Assembly: GCA_017550025.1 (NCBI GenBank) | Contig: JAFYLU010000027.1 | Location: 1 to 46,390 of the forward strand | Length of the DNA: 46,390 nucleotides | DNA from: Bacteroidales bacterium | GTDB lineage: Bacteria; Bacteroidota; Bacteroidia; Bacteroidales; UBA932 | Direction: 5' to 3' | Position numbers and translations under genes: made by a program | Notes under the pieces: model-generated | Databases searched by the model: none | Seen by the model: the letters and a program-made list of their open reading frames with translations, nothing else | Told to the model about the DNA's origin: nothing | Shown: positions 34,075 through 43,139 of the stretch, piece by piece | How the letters are laid out: the number at the start of each line of letters is the position of its first letter | Position numbering within the stretch: the stretch's first letter is position 1

Positions 34075-35196
34075 ATGACAAGATACAGGAAAATAAGAGC
34101 GATAATAAGCGGCGGAGGCACTGGGGGACACATTTTCCCAGCCCTCTCGATAGCAGCAAAGCTGAAAGAGCTGAATCCTGAGACAGAGATACTCTTTGTA
34201 GGAGCTGCAGGAAGGATGGAAATGGAAAGAGTGCCTGCTGCAGGATATGAAATCGTAGGTCTCCCGGTAGCCGGACTTCAAAGAAAACTGACTCTGTCCA
34301 ATCTTGCTCTCCCCTTTAAGGTCATCAAGAGCGTGTCTATGGCTAAAAAGGTCATCAGGGAGTTCAGGCCGGACATAGCAATAGGCGTGGGAGGATATGC
34401 CAGCGCTCCCCTTCTGTGGGCGGCGACCCGTCTCGGTGTTCCCACCCTTATTCAGGAGCAGAACGGCTTTGCGGGCCTGACCAACAAGATTCTTGGAAAA
34501 AAGGCCAGAAAGATCTGTGTGGCATATGAAGGAATGGAAAGATTCTTCCCTGCCGACAAGATTGTCCTCACAGGAAATCCGATCAGAAAGGAGATCGTAC
34601 CCGCAACAGAAGAGATGAAGCAGGAAGCTTTCAACTTTTATGGCCTCAACCCGGAGAAGAAGCACATCTTCATCGTTGGAGGTAGTCTCGGCAGCGCGAC
34701 CCTCAACAACGCCATGAAGAAATGGATAACTGACGATTGTCCTGGAGGAGAAGACATAGAGATCATCTGGCAGTGCGGCAGATATTACAAGCCTTCTACA
34801 GATGCCTTCATGGAGGAAAGAAAAGACATCAGGTGCATATGGCATTATGATTTCATCAAGAGGATGGACCTGGCTTACGCAGCGGCGGATGTGGTGATAT
34901 CCCGTTCCGGAGCAAGCTCGATCTCGGAGCTGTGCGCGGCACATAAGGCTGCAATCTTCGTCCCTTCTCCTAATGTGACCGAAGACCATCAGACACATAA
35001 TGCGATGGCACTGGTAAGGAAAGGTGCCGGCCTTATCGTAAAGGACTGCGAGGCTGCAGAAAAACTGATGGAAACGGCATGCGCACTGATAGAAGATCAG
35101 GAAAAAATCACTCTTATGGAGAAAAACATCGCCATGCTTGCAAAGACAGATGCAGCGATGGAGATAGCAGAAGAAATTTACGGAATCATCAGATAA
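34075..35196 (+). CDS. murG: UDP-GlcNAc:lipid I N-acetylglucosaminyltransferase MurG
   Basis: MurG adds GlcNAc to lipid I to make lipid II at the cytoplasmic face of the inner membrane. The 373-residue GT-B protein has the N-terminal GGGTGGHIFPALSIA loop, VGVGGYASAPLLWAA, PTLIQEQNGFAGLTNK, the C-domain GGSLGSATLNNAM, and the donor-binding SRSGASSISELCAAHKAAI and VTEDHQTHNA. All family signatures are intact. murC starts 15 bases after its stop. Confidence 0.97.
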   Translation: MTRYRKIRAIISGGGTGGHIFPALSIAAKLKELNPETEILFVGAAGRMEMERVPAAGYEIVGLPVAGLQRKLTLSNLALPFKVIKSVSMAKKVIREFRPDIAIGVGGYASAPLLWAATRLGVPTLIQEQNGFAGLTNKILGKKARKICVAYEGMERFFPADKIVLTGNPIRKEIVPATEEMKQEAFNFYGLNPEKKHIFIVGGSLGSATLNNAMKKWITDDCPGGEDIEIIWQCGRYYKPSTDAFMEERKDIRCIWHYDFIKRMDLAYAAADVVISRSGASSISELCAAHKAAIFVPSPNVTEDHQTHNAMALVRKGAGLIVKDCEAAEKLMETACALIEDQEKITLMEKNIAMLAKTDAAMEIAEEIYGIIR

Positions 35197-35211
35197 TATT
35201 GTCAGGAAAAG

Positions 35212-36561
35212 ATGAAGAACATATATTTCATAGGTATCGGCGGCATCGGCATGAGTGCCATTGCCCGCTACTACAATTTCAAGGGACTGAAGGTATCAGG
35301 TTACGACAAGACACCTTCGGAACTCACTCATGCATTGGAAGCCGAAGGCATACAGGTGCATTACGAGGACAATATCGACTTCATCCCGAAGGACATTGAA
35401 GATACTCTGGTGGTATATACCCCGGCTATCCCGAAGGATATGGGAGAACTCGTGTATGTCCAGGAAAAGGGCTACAGGGTAATCAAGCGTTCGAGGATGC
35501 TGGGAGAAATCGCTGAAGGTCAGAGATGTCTCGCAGTGGCCGGAACCCATGGAAAGACCACGACGAGCACCATGCTCGCACATATATTCCAGGACAGCGG
35601 AGAGGGATGCTCGGCTTTCCTCGGAGGTATTTCGAAGAACTATGACACTAACCTTCTTGTGAGCCGTACGGAAACAATCGTTGCGGAAGCTGACGAGTTT
35701 GACCGCTCGTTCCTGCAGCTCTTCCCGGAAACAGCAGTGATCACATCGATGGACGCAGACCATCTTGACATATACTCGGACATCAGCAACATGCACGAGG
35801 CATTCAAGGCATTCGCATCACAGGTAAGCGGAACGGTCATCACGAAGATCGGACTTCCTGTAGGAAAAGAGGACACAAAGGCAAAGATCCTCAGGTATTC
35901 ATTTGACGACACGGCTGCAGACTTCTATGCCGGCAACATAGTGAAAGACGAATGCGGATACTTCACATTCGATCTCAACTGGCCGGGAGGAGTCATCAGC
36001 GGATGCAAGGTGGGAATCCCGGGATGGATCAACGTGGAAAATGCCATTGCGGCATCAGCCATCGCACTCACATACGGACTTGACCCTGAAAAGGTAAGGC
36101 ATGCATTAGGCACATTCCAGGGCGTGAAGAGGCGCTTCGACATACACCTCAACACTCCGGAATGCTCATATATAGACGATTACGCGCATCATCCGAAGGA
36201 AATCGCAGCAGCAGTAAGCTCTATGCGAGACATCTTCCAGGGAAGGAAGCTCACAGCAATCTTCCAGCCTCACCTGTACACAAGGACAAGAGACTTTGCG
36301 GATGAATTCGCCCAGGCATTGAGCAATGTGGACAAGCTCATAATGCTTGACATCTATCCGGCACGAGAAGAGCCTATACCTGGAGTGACTTCGGAAATCA
36401 TCTTCGACAAGGTGACGGCACCGGAAAAGGTCATCATGATGAAGGAGGAGCTGATGGACTATCTGAAGAACGAGCCGATAGACACACTCATCACCTTCGG
36501 AGCCGGCAACATTGACAGATTCATAAGACCAATAACAGAAATGCTATGTCAAAGGAAGTAA
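35212..36561 (+). CDS. murC: UDP-MurNAc:L-alanine ligase MurC
   Basis: MurC attaches L-alanine to UDP-MurNAc, the first stem-peptide step. The 449-residue protein has the N-terminal YFIGIGGIGMSAIARYY, the ATP loop AVAGTHGKTTTSTMLAHIF, the EADEFDRSFLQLFPETAVIT segment, and the C-terminal YIDDYAHHPKEIAAA and FQPHLYTRTRDF. Its last 16 bases overlap the start of ftsQ in another frame, so the two genes are probably coupled in translation. Confidence 0.97.
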   Translation: MKNIYFIGIGGIGMSAIARYYNFKGLKVSGYDKTPSELTHALEAEGIQVHYEDNIDFIPKDIEDTLVVYTPAIPKDMGELVYVQEKGYRVIKRSRMLGEIAEGQRCLAVAGTHGKTTTSTMLAHIFQDSGEGCSAFLGGISKNYDTNLLVSRTETIVAEADEFDRSFLQLFPETAVITSMDADHLDIYSDISNMHEAFKAFASQVSGTVITKIGLPVGKEDTKAKILRYSFDDTAADFYAGNIVKDECGYFTFDLNWPGGVISGCKVGIPGWINVENAIAASAIALTYGLDPEKVRHALGTFQGVKRRFDIHLNTPECSYIDDYAHHPKEIAAAVSSMRDIFQGRKLTAIFQPHLYTRTRDFADEFAQALSNVDKLIMLDIYPAREEPIPGVTSEIIFDKVTAPEKVIMMKEELMDYLKNEPIDTLITFGAGNIDRFIRPITEMLCQRK

Positions 36562-37325
36562 GACATGTCATAAACGGAATTTCAGCGGTACTTCTCTCGG
36601 CCTGCCTGATACTGGCATACATGAGCGGAGTATCCTGCCGTGCTCCTCTGGAATGTACGGGGCTGGATGTGGTCATAGCTGACAGCAGCATGAACAACTT
36701 CGTCTCGAAGGCGGATGTCAAGGCATTCCTCGACAGGGAGTACGGGACCTACATCGGCCAGCCGCTTGACAGTATAGACCTCGTGCAGGTGGAGAAGATA
36801 ATAGACGGAAGAAGTGCAGTGCACAAAAGTCAGGCTTATATAACAAGAGACGGCCGGCTGAACATAAGGGTAACCCAGAGAAGGCCGATGGTACGCTTCC
36901 AGAAAAAAGACGGAGGATTCTACGCTGATGCCGACGGTTTCCTCTTTCCGCTTCAGAGCAGCTACGCTTCAAGGGTCCAGGTCGTGGACGGAGATATTCC
37001 TCTCAAGGCCAACAGCGGATACAAGGGAGAGATAACAGACCCGAAGGAAAAGGAATGGATAGAGAAGGTACTGCGGATGGTAAGGTACATGGAGGAGAGC
37101 AAGACATGGAAGGACAAGATAGTGCAGATGACTGTCAGCGACAACGGAGAGCTCACCCTTGTACCGAGAGAGGGAAAGGAACGGTTCCTGTTCGGACAGC
37201 CTGACAATATAGAAGACAAGTTCAGCAGGATGGAGATGTACTACACAGGCATACTTCCGGCAAAGGGAGAAGGGAAATACACGAAAATAAGTGTCGAATA
37301 TGACGGACAGATAGTCTGCAGATAA
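36546..37325 (+). CDS. ftsQ: Cell-division protein FtsQ/DivIB
   Basis: The 259-residue bitopic protein has a short cytoplasmic tail and one transmembrane segment (about 8-27; VINGISAVLLSACLILAYMS). A POTRA-like domain follows (CTGLDVVIADSSMNNFVSKA, IDGRSAVHKSQAYITRDGRL, IRVTQRRPMVRF), then a beta domain with FYADADGFLFPLQ. FtsQ links the early and late division proteins. Sequence identity in this family is low, but topology and position between murC and ftsA make the call firm. The stop shares one base with the ftsA start (TAATG). Confidence 0.92.
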   Translation: MSKEVRHVINGISAVLLSACLILAYMSGVSCRAPLECTGLDVVIADSSMNNFVSKADVKAFLDREYGTYIGQPLDSIDLVQVEKIIDGRSAVHKSQAYITRDGRLNIRVTQRRPMVRFQKKDGGFYADADGFLFPLQSSYASRVQVVDGDIPLKANSGYKGEITDPKEKEWIEKVLRMVRYMEESKTWKDKIVQMTVSDNGELTLVPREGKERFLFGQPDNIEDKFSRMEMYYTGILPAKGEGKYTKISVEYDGQIVCR

Positions 37326-38848
37326 TGAAACAGGAGATGATGGAAGAAAAGAACATAGTGGCAATAGACCTGGGCACATCAAAGATTGCCCTCACCGTGG
37401 CAAAGGTGGACAGAGATGATGTGCAGATCGTATATTATAAGGAGGCACCGTCTGCCGGCATAAGATACAGCAGCGTCTTCAATATCATGCATGTCACCGA
37501 GCCGCTCGAAAGGCTCATCCGCGACGCAGAGGAGTCACTCGACTTGAAGATAACCCAGGCCATAGTGGGCATGCCGAAATATCCGGTGCGTCAGGAAAGC
37601 AACAGCGGGATCATCAATGACAGGGGGGAAGACGCCGACATCACTGCAGAGGACATCGCAGAACTCAAGCGGTATGCCGAAGATTCCTATCCTCTTGAAG
37701 ACCCGTCGAAGGATGCGATCTACGGAGCGGTGGCACAGTCATTTTCAGACGGAGAGAATTTCCAGATCATAGAAAACGACATAATCGGAATGGTCAGCGA
37801 CGTGCTCGAAGGCCATTTCAAGATCTTCATAGGCAAGAAAAGCGACCTCAACAAGATCGACAAGGTCATGAAGAAGACAGACATATCGGTGAGCAAGAAA
37901 TACTTCACTGCAGAAACCACTGCCAAGGCTGTTCTGACAGAAGCGGAGATGGAGAACGGAGTGGCCCTGATAGATTTCGGAGGCGGAAGCACATCGCTTA
38001 CCATCTACCATGGAAGCATCATGCGTCACTATGCATCCATACCTTTCGGAGGAAGGAACATCACCGACGACATCAGGAAAGAGTGCCAGATATCTGAAAG
38101 ACTCGCCGAAAACATCAAGCTTGCTTTCGGAGCATGCATGCCGGAGAAGCTTCAGAGCCTGAGCGAGAAGATCCTCCATATCCGCAGCAACAATGCGGAG
38201 CCTGACAAGCAGGTCACCGTCAAATATCTCTCTGAAATCATAACAGCCAGAATCGAGGAGATCATGATGGCAATGCTTTATGAGATCAACGAAAGCGGCT
38301 TTGCCGAGATGCTCCGGAGCGGTATCGTGATAACAGGAGGATGTGCCCAGACAGCAAACCTCGGCAACTTCATATACGAAATGTCGGGATACAGGGTAAG
38401 GACAGGATATCCTCACGGCAACTTCTCGTCAACATGCTGCGACGGCACTAAAGACACGACTGCCGCTACTTCAATAGGCCTCATCATGGCTGCAAAGGAA
38501 GATCAGTGCGTGGTCGGCTGCACGACCTTGGAAAACGGATTCCCTGCCTCCGGCATAACAGTCGAGGAAGAGAACGTGATGCCTGGAAAAATCATCGACA
38601 TTCCGGAATTCCCGACTATAGCAGACCAGCCTGAACCTTCGCATATGGAAGTACAGGAGGAGATTGAAGAAGAGACGAAGCCGGAAGAGGAAACAGAGCC
38701 GCAGATAGAAGAAAGCAAGGAAGACAGCCGTCAGAAGGAGGAAAAAGGGTTCTTCAGGGTATTCTGGAGAAAGGCAAAGAAAGTAACGGAGAACACAAAG
38801 GAAAAGACCGGCGACTGGATTGAGAAACTGATCGAGGAGGAAGTCTGA
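37325..38848 (+). CDS. ftsA: Cell-division protein FtsA
   Basis: FtsA is an actin-like ATPase that tethers FtsZ to the membrane. The 507-residue protein has the phosphate-1 loop AIDLGTSKIALTVAKV, the 1C domain region ITQAIVGMPKYPVRQES, phosphate-2 LIDFGGGSTSLTIYHGS and the adenosine motif GIVITGGCAQTANLGNF. An acidic Glu-rich linker (about 440-475) precedes a terminal basic, aromatic amphipathic segment (GFFRVFWRKAKKVTEN) that should be the membrane-targeting helix. A second possible ATG lies at codon 5. ftsZ starts 22 bases downstream. Confidence 0.96.
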   Translation: MKQEMMEEKNIVAIDLGTSKIALTVAKVDRDDVQIVYYKEAPSAGIRYSSVFNIMHVTEPLERLIRDAEESLDLKITQAIVGMPKYPVRQESNSGIINDRGEDADITAEDIAELKRYAEDSYPLEDPSKDAIYGAVAQSFSDGENFQIIENDIIGMVSDVLEGHFKIFIGKKSDLNKIDKVMKKTDISVSKKYFTAETTAKAVLTEAEMENGVALIDFGGGSTSLTIYHGSIMRHYASIPFGGRNITDDIRKECQISERLAENIKLAFGACMPEKLQSLSEKILHIRSNNAEPDKQVTVKYLSEIITARIEEIMMAMLYEINESGFAEMLRSGIVITGGCAQTANLGNFIYEMSGYRVRTGYPHGNFSSTCCDGTKDTTAATSIGLIMAAKEDQCVVGCTTLENGFPASGITVEEENVMPGKIIDIPEFPTIADQPEPSHMEVQEEIEEETKPEEETEPQIEESKEDSRQKEEKGFFRVFWRKAKKVTENTKEKTGDWIEKLIEEEV

Positions 38849-38870
38849 AACAAAAAACGAACGGAAAGCC

Positions 38871-40133
38871 ATGACAGATTTCATTGAAACAAACGACATA
38901 GTCCCTACCGACTGGATACCTGAAAATTCGATCATAAAGGTCATCGGAGTCGGTGGCGGAGGCTGCAATGCAGTCAACTACATGTACCACCAGCACATCG
39001 AGGGATGTACATTCATCGTCTGCAACACAGATGCGCAGGCCTTGAACAGCTGTGATGTCCCTGTGAAGATACAGCTCGGAGAAGGACTCGGAGCCGGATG
39101 CAATCCTACAGAAGGCCGAAACGCCGCTCTCAACTCGCAGGACGAGATAGCGGAAAAGGTGATAAACAACAACACCGACATGCTCTTCATTACTGCCGGA
39201 ATGGGCGGTGGTACAGGAACCGGAGCGGCTCCTGTCATTGCCGCAATGGCAAAGAAGAAGGGTATCCTTACAGTCGGAGTGGTCACAATCCCTTTCAAGA
39301 GCGAAGGAAACGAATCGATGTCGAAAGCCATCGACGGAATCAACGAACTTGAAAAGAATGTCGACAGCCTAATCATCATCAATAACGAGAAGATCTACAA
39401 GGAATACGGTGACCTGCTGATCCAGGAGGCCTTCCCGAAGGCAGACGAAGTGCTCGCCACTGCAGTAAGGGGAATCACTGAAATCATCAAGAGACGCGGC
39501 TTCATAAATGTGGACTTCAAGGATGTCAAGGCCATGATGACAGGAAGCGGAATGGCACTTATGGGATGCGGAACCGGCACAGGCGGCAACAGAATCAAGG
39601 ATGCAGTCAGGATGGCCATGGACTCACCTCTCCTGAACGACTTCGACATCAAGACAGCCAAGAATGTCCTTATCAACATCACTGTAGGAGCCAACAAGGA
39701 AGGACTCCACATGAAACAGCTTGACGAGATCGACAAGCTGATCAAGGAATATACAGGCAAGGCCAACAATTTCAAGAGAGGTATCGTCTTTGATGACGAC
39801 CCTGAATTCGGAGACAAGGTGAGCATAACCGTGATCGCAACGGGATTCAAGATGGCAAGGCTCACGGAGATCACCGAAGGAAATGTGGGCAATATCATCA
39901 TGATTGACAACGACTTCGTATACAGAAAGAACGAATATGCGGAAGGAGAGGGAATCGAACTTCCGGAAGTACGCAGCATGAAGATCGGCTATAACCACAG
40001 CGCCATCAGGAAGGGCATCGTGTTCGATGAAGACAGGAAGCCTGCCCTGCTTATAAAGGAAGGCGAAGCCAAGAGCGAACTGGAAAATATTCCTGCAATC
40101 AAGAGACATGCAGGAAAGCAGTCCAAGGAATAG
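38871..40133 (+). CDS. ftsZ: Cell-division GTPase FtsZ
   Basis: FtsZ polymerises into the Z-ring. The 420-residue protein has the nucleotide-binding GVGGGGCNAVNYM, the tubulin signature GMGGGTGTGAAPVIAAMAKK, and the T7 segment NVDFKDVKAMMTGSGMALMG for GTP hydrolysis. A linker of about 50-60 residues precedes a C-terminal peptide-like segment (ENIPAIKRHAGK) that should bind FtsA. It is the last gene of the dcw cluster. No hairpin terminator is visible before the gltX promoter. Confidence 0.98.
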   Translation: MTDFIETNDIVPTDWIPENSIIKVIGVGGGGCNAVNYMYHQHIEGCTFIVCNTDAQALNSCDVPVKIQLGEGLGAGCNPTEGRNAALNSQDEIAEKVINNNTDMLFITAGMGGGTGTGAAPVIAAMAKKKGILTVGVVTIPFKSEGNESMSKAIDGINELEKNVDSLIIINNEKIYKEYGDLLIQEAFPKADEVLATAVRGITEIIKRRGFINVDFKDVKAMMTGSGMALMGCGTGTGGNRIKDAVRMAMDSPLLNDFDIKTAKNVLINITVGANKEGLHMKQLDEIDKLIKEYTGKANNFKRGIVFDDDPEFGDKVSITVIATGFKMARLTEITEGNVGNIIMIDNDFVYRKNEYAEGEGIELPEVRSMKIGYNHSAIRKGIVFDEDRKPALLIKEGEAKSELENIPAIKRHAGKQSKE

Positions 40134-40143
40134 GATTTTTTTG

Positions 40144-40151
40144 TATTTTTG
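40144..40151 (+). promoter_or_regulatory. -7 promoter box for gltX
   Basis: TATTTTTG matches TAnnTTTG, 23 bases upstream of the gltX ATG. The 41-base gap between ftsZ and gltX also has a run of seven T residues (40136-40142), but I see no stem before it that would make a terminator. No clear -33 box. Confidence 0.5.
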
Positions 40152-40174
40152 CGCGGATTAAACAAAAAAAGGAT

Positions 40175-41806
40175 ATGGAACGCAAGACCAGGGTAAGATT
40201 TGCCCCTTCTCCGACAGGCCCACTCCACATGGGTGGCGTAAGGACAGCACTTTACAACTACCTCTTTGCCAAGCAGCGCGGAGGTGACTTCATCATAAGA
40301 ATTGAAGACACTGACTCCCAGAGATTTGTTCCGGGAGCGGAGAAATACATAATCGAAGCATTGGGATGGTGCGGAATCATTCCTGACGAAGGAGTTGACG
40401 CATCAGGCAATGTAGTCGAGACAGCTTCGGAGCGTCATCCGCATGCTCCGTACAGACAGAGCCAGAGAAAGCCTATCTATCGCAGATATGCAGAGGAACT
40501 CGTTGAGAACGGCTTCGCATACTATGCATTCGACACAGCTGAAGAGCTCGGAGCCAAGAGAGCGGAAATGGAGGCTGCCGGACAGACCTTCATCTACAAC
40601 CAGACCACACGCATGGGGCTCCGCAACTCCCTCTCGCTTCCTGAAGCAGAGTGGAAGGAGCTTCTCGAGATACGTACGGACTGGACAATCCGATTCAGGA
40701 TGCCGGAGAACAGAGTGGTCAAGATGGACGACCTCATCCGCGGTCATGTGGAAGTAAACACTGACACACTTGACGACAAGGTGCTCTGGAAGAGGGCTGA
40801 CGAACTCCCTACATATCACCTTGCAAACATCGTTGACGACCACCTCATGGAGATCACCGAGGTCATCCGTGGAGAAGAGTGGCTTCCGTCACTCCCACTC
40901 CATTACCTCCTTTACGAGGCATTCGGATGGACAGAGTCACAGCCGAGATTCGCTCATCTTTCGCTTCTGCTCAAGCCTGACGGAAAGGGAAAGCTTTCAA
41001 AGAGAGACGGCGACCGCCTCGGATTCCCTGTATTCCCGTTGAAATGGGTCAATGCAGAAGGCGAGGTATCACGCGGCTATCGTGAGGACGGATATTTCCC
41101 TGAAGCATTCGTGAACCTTCTCGCAATGCTCGGATGGAACCCTGGCAACGACCAGGAGATCTTCTCGCTTGAGGAGCTTGTCCAGGCATTCTCGCTCGAA
41201 AGAGTTGTCAAGTCAGGAGCACGCTTCAATGCTGACAAGGCAAAGTGGTACAACAAGGAATACCTCCGTACAAAGAGCGCAGAGGAGCTCGCTGCAGCAT
41301 ATGTGCCTGTACTCGAGTCAAAGGGCATCCAGATCGTGGACTGTCCGGTGTGCGCACTTACAGCAGGTTCAGAAATGACAGTACAGGGAGCAGACTTCAA
41401 GAACAGGATCTTCACACGAGAGTATGTGGAAAGGATCGTGGCCCTTATCCAGGAAAGAGCAACATTCGTAGCAGATTTCTGGGATATCGCATCATATCTC
41501 TTTGTCGCTCCGACATCGTTCGTGGAGAAGGATGCCGCAAAATTCTGGAAGGAAGAGAACTACTCTCTCGCGCTTCAGGTTGCAGACTTCATCCTCGGGT
41601 TTGAGGGCGATTTCACAAAGGAGGCACTCGAAGGACCTCTCGAAGAGTACATCCGCAGCAACGAATGGCCGATGGGCAAGGTCATGAACTGCCTCCGCCT
41701 CGCTTTGGTGGGTGCATCAAGCGGCCTTGGCATCGCTGACATCGTGACCATCATCGGCAAGCAGGAATTTGCAAAGCGAATCGAATTCATCAAGGCAACA
41801 CTTTAA
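40175..41806 (+). CDS. gltX: Glutamyl-tRNA synthetase
   Basis: GltX charges tRNA-Glu with glutamate. The 543-residue protein is longer than the E. coli enzyme (471). The class I HIGH-type motif reads HMGG at 18-21 (FAPSPTGPLHMGGVRTALYN), and the KMSKS-type motif is KLSKR at 273-277 (GKGKLSKRDGDRLGFP). Residues about 74-90 (VDASGNVVETASERHPH) look like an insertion before YRQSQR. The C-terminal helical anticodon-binding domain ends with SGLGIADIVTIIGKQEFAKR. Bacteroidota type, discriminating versus non-discriminating form not resolved. Confidence 0.95.
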   Translation: MERKTRVRFAPSPTGPLHMGGVRTALYNYLFAKQRGGDFIIRIEDTDSQRFVPGAEKYIIEALGWCGIIPDEGVDASGNVVETASERHPHAPYRQSQRKPIYRRYAEELVENGFAYYAFDTAEELGAKRAEMEAAGQTFIYNQTTRMGLRNSLSLPEAEWKELLEIRTDWTIRFRMPENRVVKMDDLIRGHVEVNTDTLDDKVLWKRADELPTYHLANIVDDHLMEITEVIRGEEWLPSLPLHYLLYEAFGWTESQPRFAHLSLLLKPDGKGKLSKRDGDRLGFPVFPLKWVNAEGEVSRGYREDGYFPEAFVNLLAMLGWNPGNDQEIFSLEELVQAFSLERVVKSGARFNADKAKWYNKEYLRTKSAEELAAAYVPVLESKGIQIVDCPVCALTAGSEMTVQGADFKNRIFTREYVERIVALIQERATFVADFWDIASYLFVAPTSFVEKDAAKFWKEENYSLALQVADFILGFEGDFTKEALEGPLEEYIRSNEWPMGKVMNCLRLALVGASSGLGIADIVTIIGKQEFAKRIEFIKATL

Positions 41807-41820
41807 GATATAACCCGGCC

Positions 41821-42252
41821 ATGAAAATAGGAATCTGCAGCGATCACGCTGGCTTTGACTACAAGACAGATCTCATCAGCCACCTTCAGGCAAACGGTCA
41901 TGAGATTGTTGACTTCGGAACACACTCTACAGCGAGCATGGACTACCCGGATGTGGCACATCCTCTTGCAGAGGCTGTGGAGAAGGGCGATGTAGAACTT
42001 GGAATCGCGATGTGCGGAACAGGAAACGGAATGCAGATGGCTCTCAACAAGCATCAGGGTATACGTGCCGGACTCTGCTGGGATGTGGAGATCGCCCAGC
42101 TCATCAGACAGCATAACAACGCGAATGTACTTGTGATGCCGGCAAGATTCATCCCTTTTGAAAAGGTCATCGAGATAACAGACGCCTATCTCGCCACAGG
42201 ATTCGAAGGCGGACGCCATCAGGGAAGAATCGACAAGATCCCTTGCATCTAA
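41821..42252 (+). CDS. rpiB: Ribose 5-phosphate isomerase B
   Basis: RpiB interconverts ribose 5-phosphate and ribulose 5-phosphate in the pentose phosphate pathway. The 143-residue protein has the N-terminal SDHAGFDYK (Asp8, His9), catalytic Cys65 in MCGTGNGMQMALNK, His98 in the HNNANVLVMPARF segment, and the FEGGRHQGRIDKI tail. The usual CGTGIG reads CGTGNG, a small difference in the anion-binding loop. It is 14 bases after gltX and 11 bases before the chosen truB start. Confidence 0.94.
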   Translation: MKIGICSDHAGFDYKTDLISHLQANGHEIVDFGTHSTASMDYPDVAHPLAEAVEKGDVELGIAMCGTGNGMQMALNKHQGIRAGLCWDVEIAQLIRQHNNANVLVMPARFIPFEKVIEITDAYLATGFEGGRHQGRIDKIPCI

Positions 42253-42263
42253 CAGTTTTCGAC

Positions 42264-43139
42264 ATGGAAATAAATGCAAAGATACTCTCTCCGGAAGACT
42301 CGTTCATATCAGACAATATTGATGACTATCCGGAGGGAATCATTATTCCTATAGACAAACCATACCGGTGGACATCTGCCGATGTAATCAGGAAGGTCAA
42401 GTATGCAGCTATCCGTCACTTCGGCAAGAAGAACCTGAAGGTAGGACATGCAGGAACTCTCGATCCTCTGGCGACCGGCATCCTGCTTGTCTGCATAGGC
42501 AAAGCCACCAAGCTCGCCGAATGGCTTCAGTCACACCACAAGGAATATGTGGCCGGCATAACATTCGGAGCCACCACCCCTTCATACGACCTGGAGAAGG
42601 AAATCGACAGATTCTTCCCTCATGAACACATAACTGCGGAGTCTGTTGCCGCAGCCCTGCCCGCCTTCATCGGTGAGCAAGACCAGATCGCTCCTCTCTT
42701 TTCGGCGAAGTCAGTCGATGGAGTCAGAGCATACGAACTGGCAAGAAAGCTTCATAAGGAAGGCAAGACTCTTGACGAAGCAGCAGAAGAACTCATCAGA
42801 GTCTCGAGAATCAACATCACCGGACTCGAACTCACCGGATTCTTCAAGGCAGGAGAATGCCAAAACGGGAATGAAGCCGGAGACGCCGCACAGGATATCA
42901 CTGGAAGCGCATCATCAAGGATCAACGTCACAGACAACTCTTCGCTCGGACTTCCGCGTGCCGTCGTACGCATGAGCTGCAGCAAGGGAACATATGTACG
43001 CGCATTTGCAAGAGATCTGGGCGAGGCTCTCGGAAGCGGCGCCCATCTGGACAGCCTTCAGCGAAGCAGAAGCGGCATATTCAGCATTGACAACGCCCTT
43101 ACGGTAGAACAGGTCGTGAACCTGCTTAAGATTTCATGA
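42264..43139 (+). CDS. truB: tRNA pseudouridine55 synthase TruB
   Basis: TruB makes pseudouridine 55 in the T-loop of tRNAs. I start it at ATG 42264 (MEINAKIL), giving 291 residues. An earlier in-frame ATG at 42243 overlaps rpiB. Catalytic Asp67 is in KVGHAGTLDPLATGILLVCI. GITFGATTPSYDLEKE, PLFSAKSVDGVRAYELAR and CSKGTYVRAFARDLGEALG complete the family signature. Residues about 196-231 form a polar, low-complexity insertion (KAGECQNGNEAGDAAQDITG at its start) within an otherwise standard protein. It overlaps the MATE gene by 4 bases (ATGA). Confidence 0.95.
   Translation: MEINAKILSPEDSFISDNIDDYPEGIIIPIDKPYRWTSADVIRKVKYAAIRHFGKKNLKVGHAGTLDPLATGILLVCIGKATKLAEWLQSHHKEYVAGITFGATTPSYDLEKEIDRFFPHEHITAESVAAALPAFIGEQDQIAPLFSAKSVDGVRAYELARKLHKEGKTLDEAAEELIRVSRINITGLELTGFFKAGECQNGNEAGDAAQDITGSASSRINVTDNSSLGLPRAVVRMSCSKGTYVRAFARDLGEALGSGAHLDSLQRSRSGIFSIDNALTVEQVVNLLKIS

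Noticed and set aside
40131-40143. T-run after ftsZ as a dcw terminator
   Set aside because: No GC-rich stem precedes it, and the T-run merges with the gltX promoter region.
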